Below are positions 30,694 through 39,140 of a stretch of 64,000 nucleotides of DNA, one piece after another (position 1 is the stretch's first letter; each line of letters opens with the position of its first letter). Source of the stretch: Paludibacterium denitrificans (GTDB taxonomy: Bacteria > Pseudomonadota > Gammaproteobacteria > Burkholderiales > Chromobacteriaceae); assembly GCF_009707705.1 (NCBI RefSeq), contig NZ_WLYX01000002.1, positions 118,687 through 182,686 on the forward strand, written 5' to 3'. The notes under the pieces were generated by a model. The model did not search any database and had not been told where the DNA came from. It saw only the letters and a program-made list of their open reading frames with translations. The translations under genes were made by a program, and so were the position numbers.

Positions 30694-31045
30694 TTTTCAC
30701 GGTGAAAACGTAGTTCGCTCAAGATGGGCAAACCATGATGGTACGCACCGGTAGGTCGGAGCCCCAATCCTGAGGGCGCCCCCCTGCTACAGGAAATCCG
30801 ACCGTAGTTCGGCCAGAACGACATTCCTCACGATGTTTTCACGGTGAAAACGCAGCTTGCTCAAGATGAGCAAACCATGACAGTACGCATCGGTAGGTCG
30901 GAGCCCCAATCCTGAGGGCGCCCCCCCTGCTACAGGAGATCCGACCGTAGTTCGGCCAGAACGACATTCCTCACGATGTTTTCACGGTGAAAACGCAGCT
31001 TGCTCAAGATGAGCAAACCATGACAGTACGCATCGGTAAGTCGGA
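30694..31045 (+). repeat. Tandem repeat, units of 142 and 143 bp plus a partial third
   Basis: Units begin at 30694, 30836 and 30979, each with TTTTCACGGTGAAAAC (arms TTTTCAC/GTGAAAA around a single G). Inside each full unit GGTCGGA and TCCGACC form the outer arms of a hairpin, with CCTG/CAGG inside it. The third unit runs about 67 bp and then continues into the open frame at 30987-31265. Confidence 0.9.
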
Positions 31046-31265
31046 ACTCATACTGTCGGTATTCGCCTACGATTGCGAACATGCCTATCTAAGCCCCGAA
31101 AAATACCGATCTGGCAAGTACCGTATTGCGCGGATGCCCATGCGGGGATTACACGAGGGTAAGTGCCCCTTCAAGTGGGATGAAGGCGAGTTGGGCGCGC
31201 GGAATGCGACATCCAGCGGTAGCCCCTCACCACACCGTCTCCCGGTGAAAATCAACCAAGGATAG
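30987..31265 (+). CDS. Hypothetical small protein fed by the repeat
   Basis: GTG 30987 or ATG 31020 starts a frame of 92 or 81 codons; its first 20 codons are the third repeat unit. The unique part (SELILSVFAYDCEHAYLSPE, FKWDEGELGA) is not recognised. The Tyr/Arg-rich middle (EKYRSGKYRIARMPMRG) is basic. No ribosome site is obvious. It may be the parent gene whose 5' end was duplicated to give the repeats. Confidence 0.4.
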   Translation: MKTQLAQDEQTMTVRIGKSELILSVFAYDCEHAYLSPEKYRSGKYRIARMPMRGLHEGKCPFKWDEGELGARNATSSGSPSPHRLPVKINQG

Positions 31266-31449
31266 CGCATTCTGCTGGACAGCGAGTGCTTATGCTTCCG
31301 CCTCCACTGCACTTGTCTCGACTGGCATGACAGCCAGCACAGGGACGGCAGGGAAAAATAACGCGAACGCCTTGAGTTTCGCCCGCGAAACTCGCCTGTC
31401 GAGTCAGCTCGTTGCTACCGAGCACGCCCGGCAGCGACCAGCAGACTTC

Positions 31450-31563
31450 TTAGGAAAAGATGAACTCGTTCGTCCCGAGTCGATGCTCGCCAAACTTGGC
31501 CACGTACTCACCACCCAACTGATCGCGAGCATTTGCAGCCTCGGCCTCAGTGCGATAGAGACC
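31450..31563 (-). pseudogene. 3' scrap of an unknown gene cut by IS5 copy 3
   Basis: From the IS border the minus strand reads GLYRTEAEAANARDQLGG, EYVAKFGEHRLGTNEFIFS and stop. It looks like a genuine C-terminus (amphipathic helix then strand), but the family is not recognised and the upstream part is not found beyond the IS. Confidence 0.4.
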
Positions 31564-32602
31564 GGCTTTGTTGCACAAATCTGGGCTTGTATACGTCCGG
31601 TAGAATGACGGCATGAGCAAGCCCCTCCCTCCCAAGTACCAAACCACCAACTGGCAGACCTACAATCAGTCCCTCAAGCAGCGAGGGCAACTACTCCTCT
31701 GGCTCGACAAGGCTATGAACTGGCTAGCGCTTACCACTGGTAAACGGGGGGGCGCCAGCCAACGTTTACCGACGCCGCCATTCAGTTCTGTCTCACCATT
31801 AAATGCCTTTTTGGCCTCGCGTTACGCCAAACCACTGGCATGGTCGAAAGCATGCTGCATTTGGCCGGGCTCGACTGGGCGGTGCCTGATTTCAGTACGC
31901 TCTCCCGACGCCAGAAAGACCTACAAGTGCGTATCCCGGTACAGAAAAAGCAGGGTTGCCTGCATCTGCTGGTGGATAGCACCGGCATAAAGATGATGGG
32001 CGAAGGCGAGTGGAAGGTGAAAAAGCATGGTGCAGACTACCGCCGCCAATGGCGCAAGCTGCATCTGGGGGTGGATGCGCAGACGCTGGAAATCCGTGCA
32101 ATGGAAGTGACGGACAACCGCACTGGCGACGCCACCATGCTGCCGGAGTTGCTATCGCAAATCCCAGCGTCAGAAGAACTGATGACGGTAACCACGGATG
32201 GGGCGTACGACACGCGCCTGTGTCACGCTGCGATTGCAGAACGTGGCGCAGCGGCCATCATTCCCCCGCGGCGAAACGGTCAACTCTGGAAAGGGAATTC
32301 ACAGGGCAATCAGGCTCGCAATGAGTCACTGCGCGCGGTGAAGTACTTGGGAAGGACGCTCTGGAAAAAGTGGACTGGCTACCATCGCCGCAGCCCTGGT
32401 CGAGACGAAAATGCATTGCTTCAAATTGTTGGCAGACCGCGTCAAATCGCGGGACTTTGACCGGCAGGTTGCAGAGCTTCAAATCTGTGCTGCGATACTC
32501 AATCGCTTTACTGCGCTGGGCACGCTGCACACGGTCCGCATGGGATAAGTCCGCTTGGGGTTTGGGGTAGTTCGGCCTTTAACTGATTTGTGCAACAAAG
32601 CC
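31564..32602 (+). mobile_element. IS5-family element, copy 3
   Basis: Nearly identical to copy 1 with the same terminal repeats; 1,039 bp, i.e. three bases longer. The extra bases are two G in a G-run near 31746 and one C near 32394. No target duplication (GACC versus GAAT). Confidence 0.95.
31613..32548 (+). pseudogene. IS5-family transposase, copy 3, two frameshifts
   Basis: Same protein as copy 1 but the two extra G near 31746 shift the frame after residue 45, and the extra C near 32394 shifts it again just at the catalytic Glu (GYHRRSPGRDENA instead of GYHRRSLVETKM). The other differences from copy 1 are a handful of substitutions, so the indels are recent or are sequencing errors. Confidence 0.9.
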
Positions 32603-32675
32603 GAATCACGACGGTCTCACCTAACCATCACCTTTCCGAAAATATCAAACATCCGTTTACTATGCGTGCCATCAA

Positions 32676-32903
32676 CTAGGACGGGGTCACGCTCAGGCTC
32701 GGCAACACGCCTTGAGTCCTGCGGCAACTCCGGATTGTTCGCTGATTGGCCAGCTCAGTCAGGCGATTGACCGCATTGACCGCCCGTGCATAGCACCGGG
32801 TGGAAGTACAGACATGGAACTCTTGGTCGACCCCATCAACATGACAGTGAAGGCTTTTCGACGCGGGTTTTCGGCAGAGATTACACAATTTCGTTGTTTG
32901 CAT
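32676..32903 (-). CDS. Small Cys-rich protein, putative zinc ribbon
   Basis: From ATG 32903: MQTTKLCNLCRKPASKSLHC, then HVCTSTRCYARAVNAV. The CxxC...CxxxxxC spacing fits a zinc ribbon or treble clef; the rest is basic. About 75 residues. A GTG at 32918 is an alternative start. Not assigned to a family. It is the last gene of a minus-strand group of small backbone genes (32.7-34.1 kb), next to IS5 copy 3. Confidence 0.55.
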   Translation of the reverse strand: MQTTKLCNLCRKPASKSLHCHVDGVDQEFHVCTSTRCYARAVNAVNRLTELANQRTIRSCRRTQGVLPSLSVTPS

Positions 32904-32984
32904 TGTTCTCAACGCCACAGGTTATTCATTTGGGATAATGGCAGCACCCGCGCGGTAACGCAATCCTTGCTGATTAATATTTAA

Positions 32985-33206
32985 TCAATTTAGTGCAATG
33001 ATTGAATGACCGAGCTCATAGCTGATCTCATTGATAATTTGCCCTGAGTTATCCAAAGTTTCTGTGGATAATTTCAAGGGGGAATCCTTACTCAAGCCAT
33101 TGGATAACCCAGCCATGACCGCCTCTGCGGCTTCGATAGCGTTGAACGCCCGGCTGTGTACCTCACTGGGACGTAGGCTGGCGATGTTGAATCGATGTGT
33201 AGACAT
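32985..33206 (-). CDS. Small hypothetical plasmid protein
   Basis: ATG 33206 is preceded by GAGGAG at ideal distance, which decides the start. 73 residues (STHRFNIASLRPSEVHSRAF, NEISYELGHSIIALN), largely helical, no Cys, no signal peptide. Function unknown. The end of the upstream lipoprotein gene overlaps the start, which suggests coupling. Confidence 0.6.
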   Translation of the reverse strand: MSTHRFNIASLRPSEVHSRAFNAIEAAEAVMAGLSNGLSKDSPLKLSTETLDNSGQIINEISYELGHSIIALN

Positions 33207-33476
33207 CAACTCTCCTCAACGCAGATAGCAGAATTTGATTGGCTTGTTCCAGCTTGGCTGACTCAGGTGCACTGTCTTTGCCACTGCAGTTAAACACAGC
33301 ATGCATATCCGCCATGAATGCGCCCCTCAATTTCCCGAGGGGCCAAGAAATCCGGCGCTGTTTTCCAGATGCCATTCCAAATAATGAGGATCTGATTGCA
33401 TGGGGGCGTGCTTCATTGCTGAAGCTTGGCAGGAGGCCGTCACTACCAGCACTGTGATGATCCATAACTTGCTCAT
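33163..33476 (-). pseudogene. Small lipoprotein, one frameshift
   Basis: ATG 33476 follows AAGGAAAC. MSKLWIITVLVVTASCQASA is a lipoprotein signal with lipobox VTASC. The remainder (MKHAPMQSDPHYLEWHLE, then in a second frame LRGAFMADMHAVFNCSGKDS) gives about 105 residues with one more Cys. The frame changes near 33345 at a CCCC run. Small lipoproteins of this size on plasmids are often entry-exclusion or secretion-system accessory proteins, but no such assignment is possible here. Confidence 0.5.
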
Positions 33477-33498
33477 ATACCGTTTCCTTTTCCCACCT

Positions 33499-33816
33499 TT
33501 ATTTCGGCGGTTCGTTGCGTTGAGCAAATACGGTAGCAACCAACGACTCAAGTTCAAGACCACACATAGCCTCTCCGGCGCCTTTGGGAAATGGACCGCG
33601 CGGACACATCGAACAACCGGCAATCAGGTTATTGGCTTCCTGCCCGGGAAGCCGTTCGACCTGTATCCCACGGTGCAGCATATCGAGCACATCCGCGATC
33701 ACCAGACTCTTGTCTGGCCCATCGCCTACGGCATGCACTGTGCATCCATTTTTAACCTGCCAACAAATGCGTACTCCATGCTCATTATCCTTTTCTGGCG
33801 CCTTCTGGCATGCCAT
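33499..33816 (-). CDS. Hypothetical protein, 105 residues
   Basis: Starts at ATG 33816, directly abutting the stop of the winged-helix gene, so translational coupling is likely. Sequence WQVKNGCTVHAVGDGPDKSL and AGCSMCPRGPFPKGAGEAM shows a CxxC pair, with no signal peptide or membrane segment. Not recognised. Part of the minus-strand backbone gene group. Confidence 0.5.
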   Translation of the reverse strand: MACQKAPEKDNEHGVRICWQVKNGCTVHAVGDGPDKSLVIADVLDMLHRGIQVERLPGQEANNLIAGCSMCPRGPFPKGAGEAMCGLELESLVATVFAQRNEPPK

Positions 33817-34146
33817 TCAGACCAAGAGGTTCGATAAACACACCTCGAGCTTCAGCCGTACAGAACACCGATCCGCACTAAAGCGAAGACTCAGATAACC
33901 ACTATCTTCCAACCGAGAGAGGGCATCTCTGATTCGTGTATGAGGCAGGCCAAGCCGTTGACTAAAGTCCCGAATGGAAACATTCACCCAGTCTGACGGC
34001 GCCAACAGATCCACTTCACCTAGTAGCTGGCAGGCAATCCCCCAATACCGGCTCGGTAGCTCCTGAAACTCGTCATGCAGCCACAGCTGCCGTTGGGCAT
34101 ATTCAAGGCGTTGCATTCGCTCCGAATGGAGCGTGGTCCTATCCAC
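33817..34146 (-). CDS. Winged-helix DNA-binding protein, probable backbone regulator
   Basis: GTG 34146 follows AAGGAG by five bases. Of 109 residues, 60-90 form a helix-turn-helix and wing (NVSIRDFSQRLGLPHTRIRD, ALSRLEDSGYLSLRF). It sits just behind four 9-bp direct repeats that overlap its probable promoter, so autoregulation is likely. Position between replication gene and small backbone genes suggests a copy-number or backbone repressor. Family not named. Confidence 0.65.
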   Translation of the reverse strand: MDRTTLHSERMQRLEYAQRQLWLHDEFQELPSRYWGIACQLLGEVDLLAPSDWVNVSIRDFSQRLGLPHTRIRDALSRLEDSGYLSLRFSADRCSVRLKLEVCLSNLLV

Positions 34147-34161
34147 GATGACTCCTTACTG

Positions 34162-34197
34162 TTTTGTACGTTTTGTACGTTTGGCACGTTTGTCACA
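34162..34197. promoter_or_regulatory. Four 9-bp direct repeats, putative operator
   Basis: TTTTGTACG, TTTTGTACG, TTTGGCACG and TTTGTCACA stand head to tail without spacing, 5-10 bp upstream of the ribosome site of the winged-helix gene. Confidence 0.65.
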
Positions 34198-34364
34198 CTG
34201 GTCGGTGAGCTAATCCCCTGAAAAGAGACCCCAAACCGGGTTTTTCCCATCGCAACGCGAACGATCTCGTCTTAACCTTTATTTTTTGGTCTGCCGTAGG
34301 CTGGATATATACTGTCCACGAAATGGACTCCCCCTGTGTTACTCACAACCATTGCAGGCTGCCG

Positions 34365-35532
34365 TCACCCAACAGCCCTGGCTTCGATGTTCTCTGTCCA
34401 GGTGCGACCATCGCGTTCGGCAAATAGCAGGGCTCGACCTGCCGCGATACGCTCTACCAGGTAACGCACTCCCTTCCTGATAAAGCTGGTGCCTTGGCGA
34501 GGATCTTGTGTGTCTTCGCCAAACAGGAATGACCAGTGTTGATATACCTGCTTAAATGCGCCGTAGATTGACTCCCAAGCGCCCACCAGCTTCTTGTCAC
34601 CCGTGTAGACAACAGGTTTTCCATCCTTCTCATCGGCTTTCCAGATCAACGGCGTTGGCAGGCAAGCCATTGGAATGACGACGTGCCCATCCATATTGAC
34701 GACCGCTTTTCTGCAGACATCTGCCAATCGCTGTTCCAACTCCGCCAGCATCTCATCGGTGATTGGCATGGGAGCTCCTCCATTTATCTCCGGTGAGCTG
34801 AGTGTCCAGACGCCTTCATGGCTGGCGACCTTTTCACCCGGTCTTAATATGCCCATGTCATTAACTGACATGTTTTGAAACAGTATTAACAGTTTGCGCT
34901 GTTTGTCGGTGAACTGCTGTTTCTCCTGTTTTTTCTTGTCGGCCACCAGATACTTTTCTGGATTTCGCAGGAAATTTCTGAATACCGAGAACAAGGTTTT
35001 GCCTTCATATCGTTCAATAATTTTTCCAAATTTCTTGATTTGTTCCTGAATTTTTACATTCGCTTTTTTTGCTTCGGACATCAGGAAAACCATCTGTTTT
35101 TCTGATATTCCTCGCGTTAACAGCGGAATCACTTCTTTCGGAAAATTTGATCTACCAACACGGAAGAAAGACCGTTTCTCTTTCTTTGTGCTGTTTTCTG
35201 ATTTCTCCTCAATCGCTGTCAGCAGACTCGCTCCGAGTTCGGTAAAGCGGATGGCTCGTTCACCGTCGAATCGTTCGATAAGTTTTCGTTCTTCCAGTGC
35301 TCGCCAATTTCAGATACAGCGCGCTACGCCCCAGCATGCTGTACTGGCCAATGATTTTGCGTGGAACCGTTATCGGGCAACGGAAATCACTGGAATTAAG
35401 GAATACCAGCAAACTGCTGATAACCGACTGCTCGGCCATATCTTGCAGGTACTCGTTGATCTTTAGCTTTTTAGCCCGCAGTGCAACTTGCAGGATGGCA
35501 AGCTTGTGCGGGAAGTTTTCGGAAAGGCTCAT
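34365..35532 (-). pseudogene. Putative plasmid replication initiator, frameshifted
   Basis: ATG 35532 gives SLSENFPHKLAILQVALRA; residues 30-95 look like a winged helix (ITVPRKIIGQYSMLGRSALY, and in another frame ERFDGERAIRFTELGASLL). The long remainder (FPKEVIPLLTRGISEKQM, KKFGKIIERYEGKTLFSVF, ALLFAERDGRTWTENIEA) is not a Rep family I know. About 390 residues. The case for Rep is its size, N-terminal DNA-binding look, place beside parAB, and the structured leader and palindrome array directly upstream. Shifts lie near 35300 and before 35132. A large ParB-partner or KfrA-like protein is the alternative. Confidence 0.5.
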
Positions 35533-35548
35533 TTCTCGTTCCCAAAAG

Positions 35549-35589
35549 ACTTCGCCCGTCTGAGCCGGAGTGGCCGAGACGGGCGAAGT
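35549..35589 (-). promoter_or_regulatory. 13-bp stem hairpin in the leader of the putative rep gene
   Basis: Arms ACTTCGCCCGTCT and AGACGGGCGAAGT around a 15-nt loop that can itself pair (GCC/GGC). On the minus strand it is followed by CTTTT, then the ribosome site, so it could attenuate transcription or be the target of a counter-transcript RNA. Confidence 0.6.
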
Positions 35590-35609
35590 TGAAATTTTGA
35601 TCGGAAAGT

Positions 35610-35635
35610 AAAAACCCCCGAGGGTTTCTCGGGGG
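35610..35635 (-). terminator. Intrinsic terminator
   Basis: CCCCCGAG/CTCGGGGG stem with a 5-nt loop; on the minus strand a TTTTT run follows. It would stop transcripts from parAB and the palindrome array before the rep leader. Confidence 0.8.
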
Positions 35636-35703
35636 TCTAAGTGGTGGGCCAGCTTGTAGCCTTGGTTTTAATCTGCTTGTTCGTTCCCTAGCAGTTCGCC
35701 GGG

Positions 35704-36260
35704 TTTCTATAGCTATAGAAACTGGATGAGGCATACGTGGGATGTTGGTCGATGACTTTCTATAGCTATAGAACATCTCTCCGGAGGAATGCGGAGCGAT
35801 GCTGCCATTTGTTCTGCCATCATCTCGAAGCGCGTCAATACCGCGCTTTCTGTTTTCTATAGCTATAGAAATCATTTCTGAATGTGCGGACGAGAGGCAG
35901 AATTCTATAGCTATAGAAAACTTGCTGGGTGCCAGCTTGGAGTCGGCACCGGCTTTCTATAGCTATAGAAAGTTTTTCCCGAAGCATGTTGATCTACTTC
36001 GCTCTGTTCGTTGCCTGTTTCGCTTTGAGCACCCGTTTCGCTGCAATGGTTTTCTATAGCTATAGAAACGCAAGGGGTAAGGTTGGTCACGGTCTGTTTT
36101 CTATAGCTATAGAAACTGTCTGACGGCTTGCTGTTTGGCGATAACTTTTTCTATAGCTATAGAAACGGGATCTTGATGTGGCGAGGGGAAGGGGAATTCT
36201 ATAGCTATAGAAACAACGTCAACCGGCTGATGATGGAGCCGGTTTTCTATAGCTATAGAA
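35704..36260. repeat. Array of ten 16-18 bp perfect palindromes, probable centromere or iterons
   Basis: Core TTCTATAGCTATAGAA, usually extended to TTTCTATAGCTATAGAAA, centred at about 35712, 35765, 35862, 35910, 35962, 36059, 36106, 36156, 36204 and 36252. Spacings are 53, 97, 48, 52, 97, 47, 50, 48, 48 bp: one period of about 49 bp with two positions vacant. Spacer sequences are unrelated to each other. It lies between parB and the putative rep gene. Confidence 0.95.
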
Positions 36261-36290
36261 CGAAGCATGGAATGCCTTGTTTTGAAGGTG

Positions 36291-37284
36291 TTAGTCACCA
36301 TCACTTTGACCATCATCGGGTGGCAACTCAGGTGTCTCATAATCCTTCAAGACAAGTTTGATCTTTCTGGCGATTTCTTCGCTCATATCTGGTGGATAGG
36401 CGCTTAAATCTAAGTCAACCAACATTCTTTTGTTGGTGTAACGCATTTTTCCCAGCCCGTGCAATGTGGTGGTGGTTCCATTCCTGTTGTTTCTGGCCGT
36501 TTTCCCAGAGGAGATCGATGCTACGTGCTTGGCCACCTTGTCGCCCGTCCAGTGCGCCGGTCAGGACTTTGGTGGCCACTTTATTTAGTTCTTCCTCGCT
36601 CTCGGTTTTGTTGTTGAGCGATGCCAGCTGAACCGCTACGTTATAGCTGAAGCGGTATTTATCTTGCTCGATAATGCTTCTTGTCGTTTCTGGTAATTTG
36701 CTGAACGCCAGCAATGCGTAAACCTTTTTATCAGAAACTTCCAAATCGGCAGCAAGGCTTTGCACGGAATCGTAAGTTTTTCTTTCGATCAACTTGGCAA
36801 AAGACATGCCTTTGTCATAGTCTGTCAATGGGTTACGCTTTTCGTTTGCCTTAAAACCCATACGGAACGCGGAGCGGCCATCTACCCCCGAGCGGATGAC
36901 TGCCTTAATAACCGGGCCAAGATGGTGGTTTTTGAACGCCTTTAGCCGGGTCAATCCTTCGATCATTTCATAGCGGCCATTGTCCTTTTCTCTGATGATG
37001 ACAGCCTGCAGCTGGCCAGCCAGTGCATTGCCATCACCTTCGGAAAGTAGGGCTTGCGCCATCGCGGACACTTCTTCTTCCGGGTAGTGCCAGCGTTGTG
37101 GGATATCGGGTTCGTCAATTTGATCGATCGGGATGAGTTTGATTTCTTCTTCACCACCGACGGCGATGGTTGAACGAACTCCCGGGAAAATATCGCCAGA
37201 GAATACGCCATTATCTTTTAGCGCTTGCTCGCGGTCTTTGGCTCTGGCGGCGAGTTTGTCTGCAATGGAAAGGTTGTCGGACAT
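36291..37284 (-). pseudogene. parB: ParB-type partition protein, frameshift near the C-terminus
   Basis: ATG 37284 (after AGTAGAGAAATC) chosen over TTG 37299. ParB-N domain: IKLIPIDQIDEPDIPQRW, AGQLQAVIIREKDNGRYEMI; helix-turn-helix KTYDSVQSLAADLEVSDKKV. One frame ends at 36415, but dropping a base in the TTTTTCCC run near 36455 restores RYTNKRMLVDLDLSAYPPDM and a stop at 36291. It presumably binds the palindrome array immediately downstream and works with ParA in plasmid partition. Confidence 0.85.
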
Positions 37285-37299
37285 GATTTCTCTACTCAA

Positions 37300-38172
37300 T
37301 TAAGCCGCATCTACGCGAGTTGACTCATTGCTTTTCGACTTGTGACCCGTTCCACGCACTCGCGGTTTTCCACCGACTCTGTGATTGACTTCGTCGGCCG
37401 GGTCGCGGATTGCATCTGCAATCGCCGTATTGTCTTTGAATGAGATAATGGGCGTCCGCGCCATTAGAGAGTTTTTTGCCTGAACGCTCTCAGGGATGGA
37501 TGTTTCGAGCAGCTCGATATCGGCTTTCTCAGAAACGCGTGTTCTAAGCGCGTGTTCAGTCTGTTTCGCCCCCAACGTTCGCCGTGAAACTTTGTTCATC
37601 AGACAGAACGGTGTTGCCATTTCCGGGTTGAGTTGAGACTTGGCGCGCGAGACATAGACCAGTACGTTTTCCAGCCCGGAGATAGAAAATTCATCGCCAG
37701 ATTCAATGGGGACAATAACGTGATCGGCGCAGGCCAGTGCATTCGCTTACAATACGCCGGAAAGTCGTGGCGGGCAGTCGATGATGATGTAGTCGTAGAG
37801 GTCTTTCACTTCGTCCACGACCTTTTTCAGGCGGAACGAAGCGTTAAACATCTTCATGTGGATTTCTTCAGCCTGAATGTCCAACCGCAGGTTGGCCGGA
37901 AGAAGGTTTACGCGCTTAAACCCCGTTTCTTCGATCAGGCATTTCCCCAGATGGATTAGGGGATCGTCGGCCATCATCAGATCGCCAACATTCATACCTA
38001 GGCGCTCAGGATTGACCGGGCTTAGCAACGAGCTGGAGTTCCCTTGAGGGTCCAAGTCGATAACAAGAATGTTGTTGCCCAGACGGCCGAGACCATCACC
38101 AAGGTTGGTTGTTAGCGTGGTTTTGCCAACGCCGCCCTTGTTATTGATCATCACTATGACTTTTGCTGCCAT
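37300..38172 (-). pseudogene. parA: ParA-type partition ATPase with an in-frame TAA
   Basis: ATG 38172 opens MAAKVIVMINNKGGVGKTTL (deviant Walker A), then VIDLDPQGNSSSLL and YDYIIIDCPPRLSGVL. Then TAA at 37747-37749, after which the same frame continues ANALACADHVIVPIESG to 37300. Total 290 residues, normal for small ParA. The stop replaces a single sense codon (TCA to TAA would do). The gene ends 15 bp before parB. A stop here would destroy partition unless read through or misread. Confidence 0.85.
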
Positions 38173-38505
38173 GATGGTCCCCTCTATTGAATGGGGTGCA
38201 TTGTGTCATTACCCCGAACTTGCCGCAACACATAATTTTTTCACATTCATATATCGTTGATTACAAAGATTTATTTACGTTGTTTTTGCCGACTTCGTGA
38301 GGCTAATTTCCCGTGTTTACCTATTTGTCGTAATTATTTTGTTGGGAATTCTTACTCCAGCGTGCATCTTATCCAGAATGGACACGCAGTTAGGGGGAGG
38401 AAAAAGGCCAAAAATCCGGGTTTTTCCACCCCTCTATGTGCTGGCTCGGTATCTACGGGCCTTGCTCGTTCATTTCCTCGCTTTATTCTTCTGTCTTCGG
38501 GGGGC
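38173..38505. promoter_or_regulatory. Upstream region of parAB
   Basis: Includes GAGGGGACC before the parA start and the inverted pair CCCC...GGGG at 38179-38196, a possible ParA operator. It is A+T-rich around 38220-38290. No gene. Confidence 0.4.
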
Positions 38506-38745
38506 TTAGCCGAACCATTTTTCCCACAGGGATTTCTTGGGTACCGACCGATCTTTGCATACGGATTGGACTCTGGCGTATTCCTGCGGCGTGTCAACGC
38601 CACCGTTCATCTGTTCCACACGATCCAGCACCAATTGCATTCGCCGCTCAATGGAAGCGCACCGCTGATCAATACGGCTCTGCGCATTCTTTAGATTTTG
38701 GTAGTAGCCATATTGCCCTTGGAATTCGCGCTGAATGGTGGCCAC
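38506..38745 (-). CDS. Small coiled-coil protein
   Basis: GTG 38745 with GAGGAAGAG just before it decides the start. 79 residues: ATIQREFQGQYGYYQNLKNA, SRIDQRCASIERRMQLVLDR form amphipathic helix, ending KKSLWEKWFG. No known family; such short helical proteins are common in plasmid backbones. Transcribed toward the parA upstream region. Confidence 0.6.
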   Translation of the reverse strand: MATIQREFQGQYGYYQNLKNAQSRIDQRCASIERRMQLVLDRVEQMNGGVDTPQEYARVQSVCKDRSVPKKSLWEKWFG

Positions 38746-38974
38746 CTCTTCCTCGACGATTTAGCCCATGCCGTCTTCAGCAATTTTGGCGTGTTTGTGC
38801 TCGTGCTCGATGGTTGCCCTGGAAGAAGCAGCTATTGCTCGGAATCTCGCGTGGCAGGGGAGACAGTGACCTAGCGGTCAGTGAGTTGGACCCGCTCTTG
38901 GGGGGGGAACGCAGAATCCATCGGGGACTTGGGCGACGCGGAACCAGTGCTTTTACCTTCAGCCTGTATTGAAC

Positions 38975-39140
38975 ACTATAACCTGACCAGTCCGTTACGA
39001 CTGGCTTGGGCATTACCTGTTCGATTCGATAGCCGAAGTACAGGACTATGCCACCGACTGGATATGGACCTACAATCACGAGCGGCCGAATATGGCACTC
39101 GGTGGCATGACCCCGAAGCCGAAACTGGCTCGTAGCCAGA
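38975..39140 (+). pseudogene. IS3-family OrfB C-terminal remnant
   Basis: Reads WLGHYLFDSIAEVQDYATDW and IWTYNHERPNMALGGMTP, the end of the rve integrase domain of IS3-group transposases. The catalytic part is missing. Confidence 0.75.

Noticed and set aside
30694..31045. Integron attC array
   Set aside because: The repeated hairpin lacks the conserved RYYYAAC/GTTRRRY ends and no integron integrase is present; the recombinase at 3.5 kb is far away and decayed.
35704..36260. CRISPR array (16-18 bp repeats with ~30-bp spacers)
   Set aside because: The repeats are short full palindromes, two spacings are doubled, no cas genes are nearby, and the position between parB and rep explains it better as a centromere or origin.
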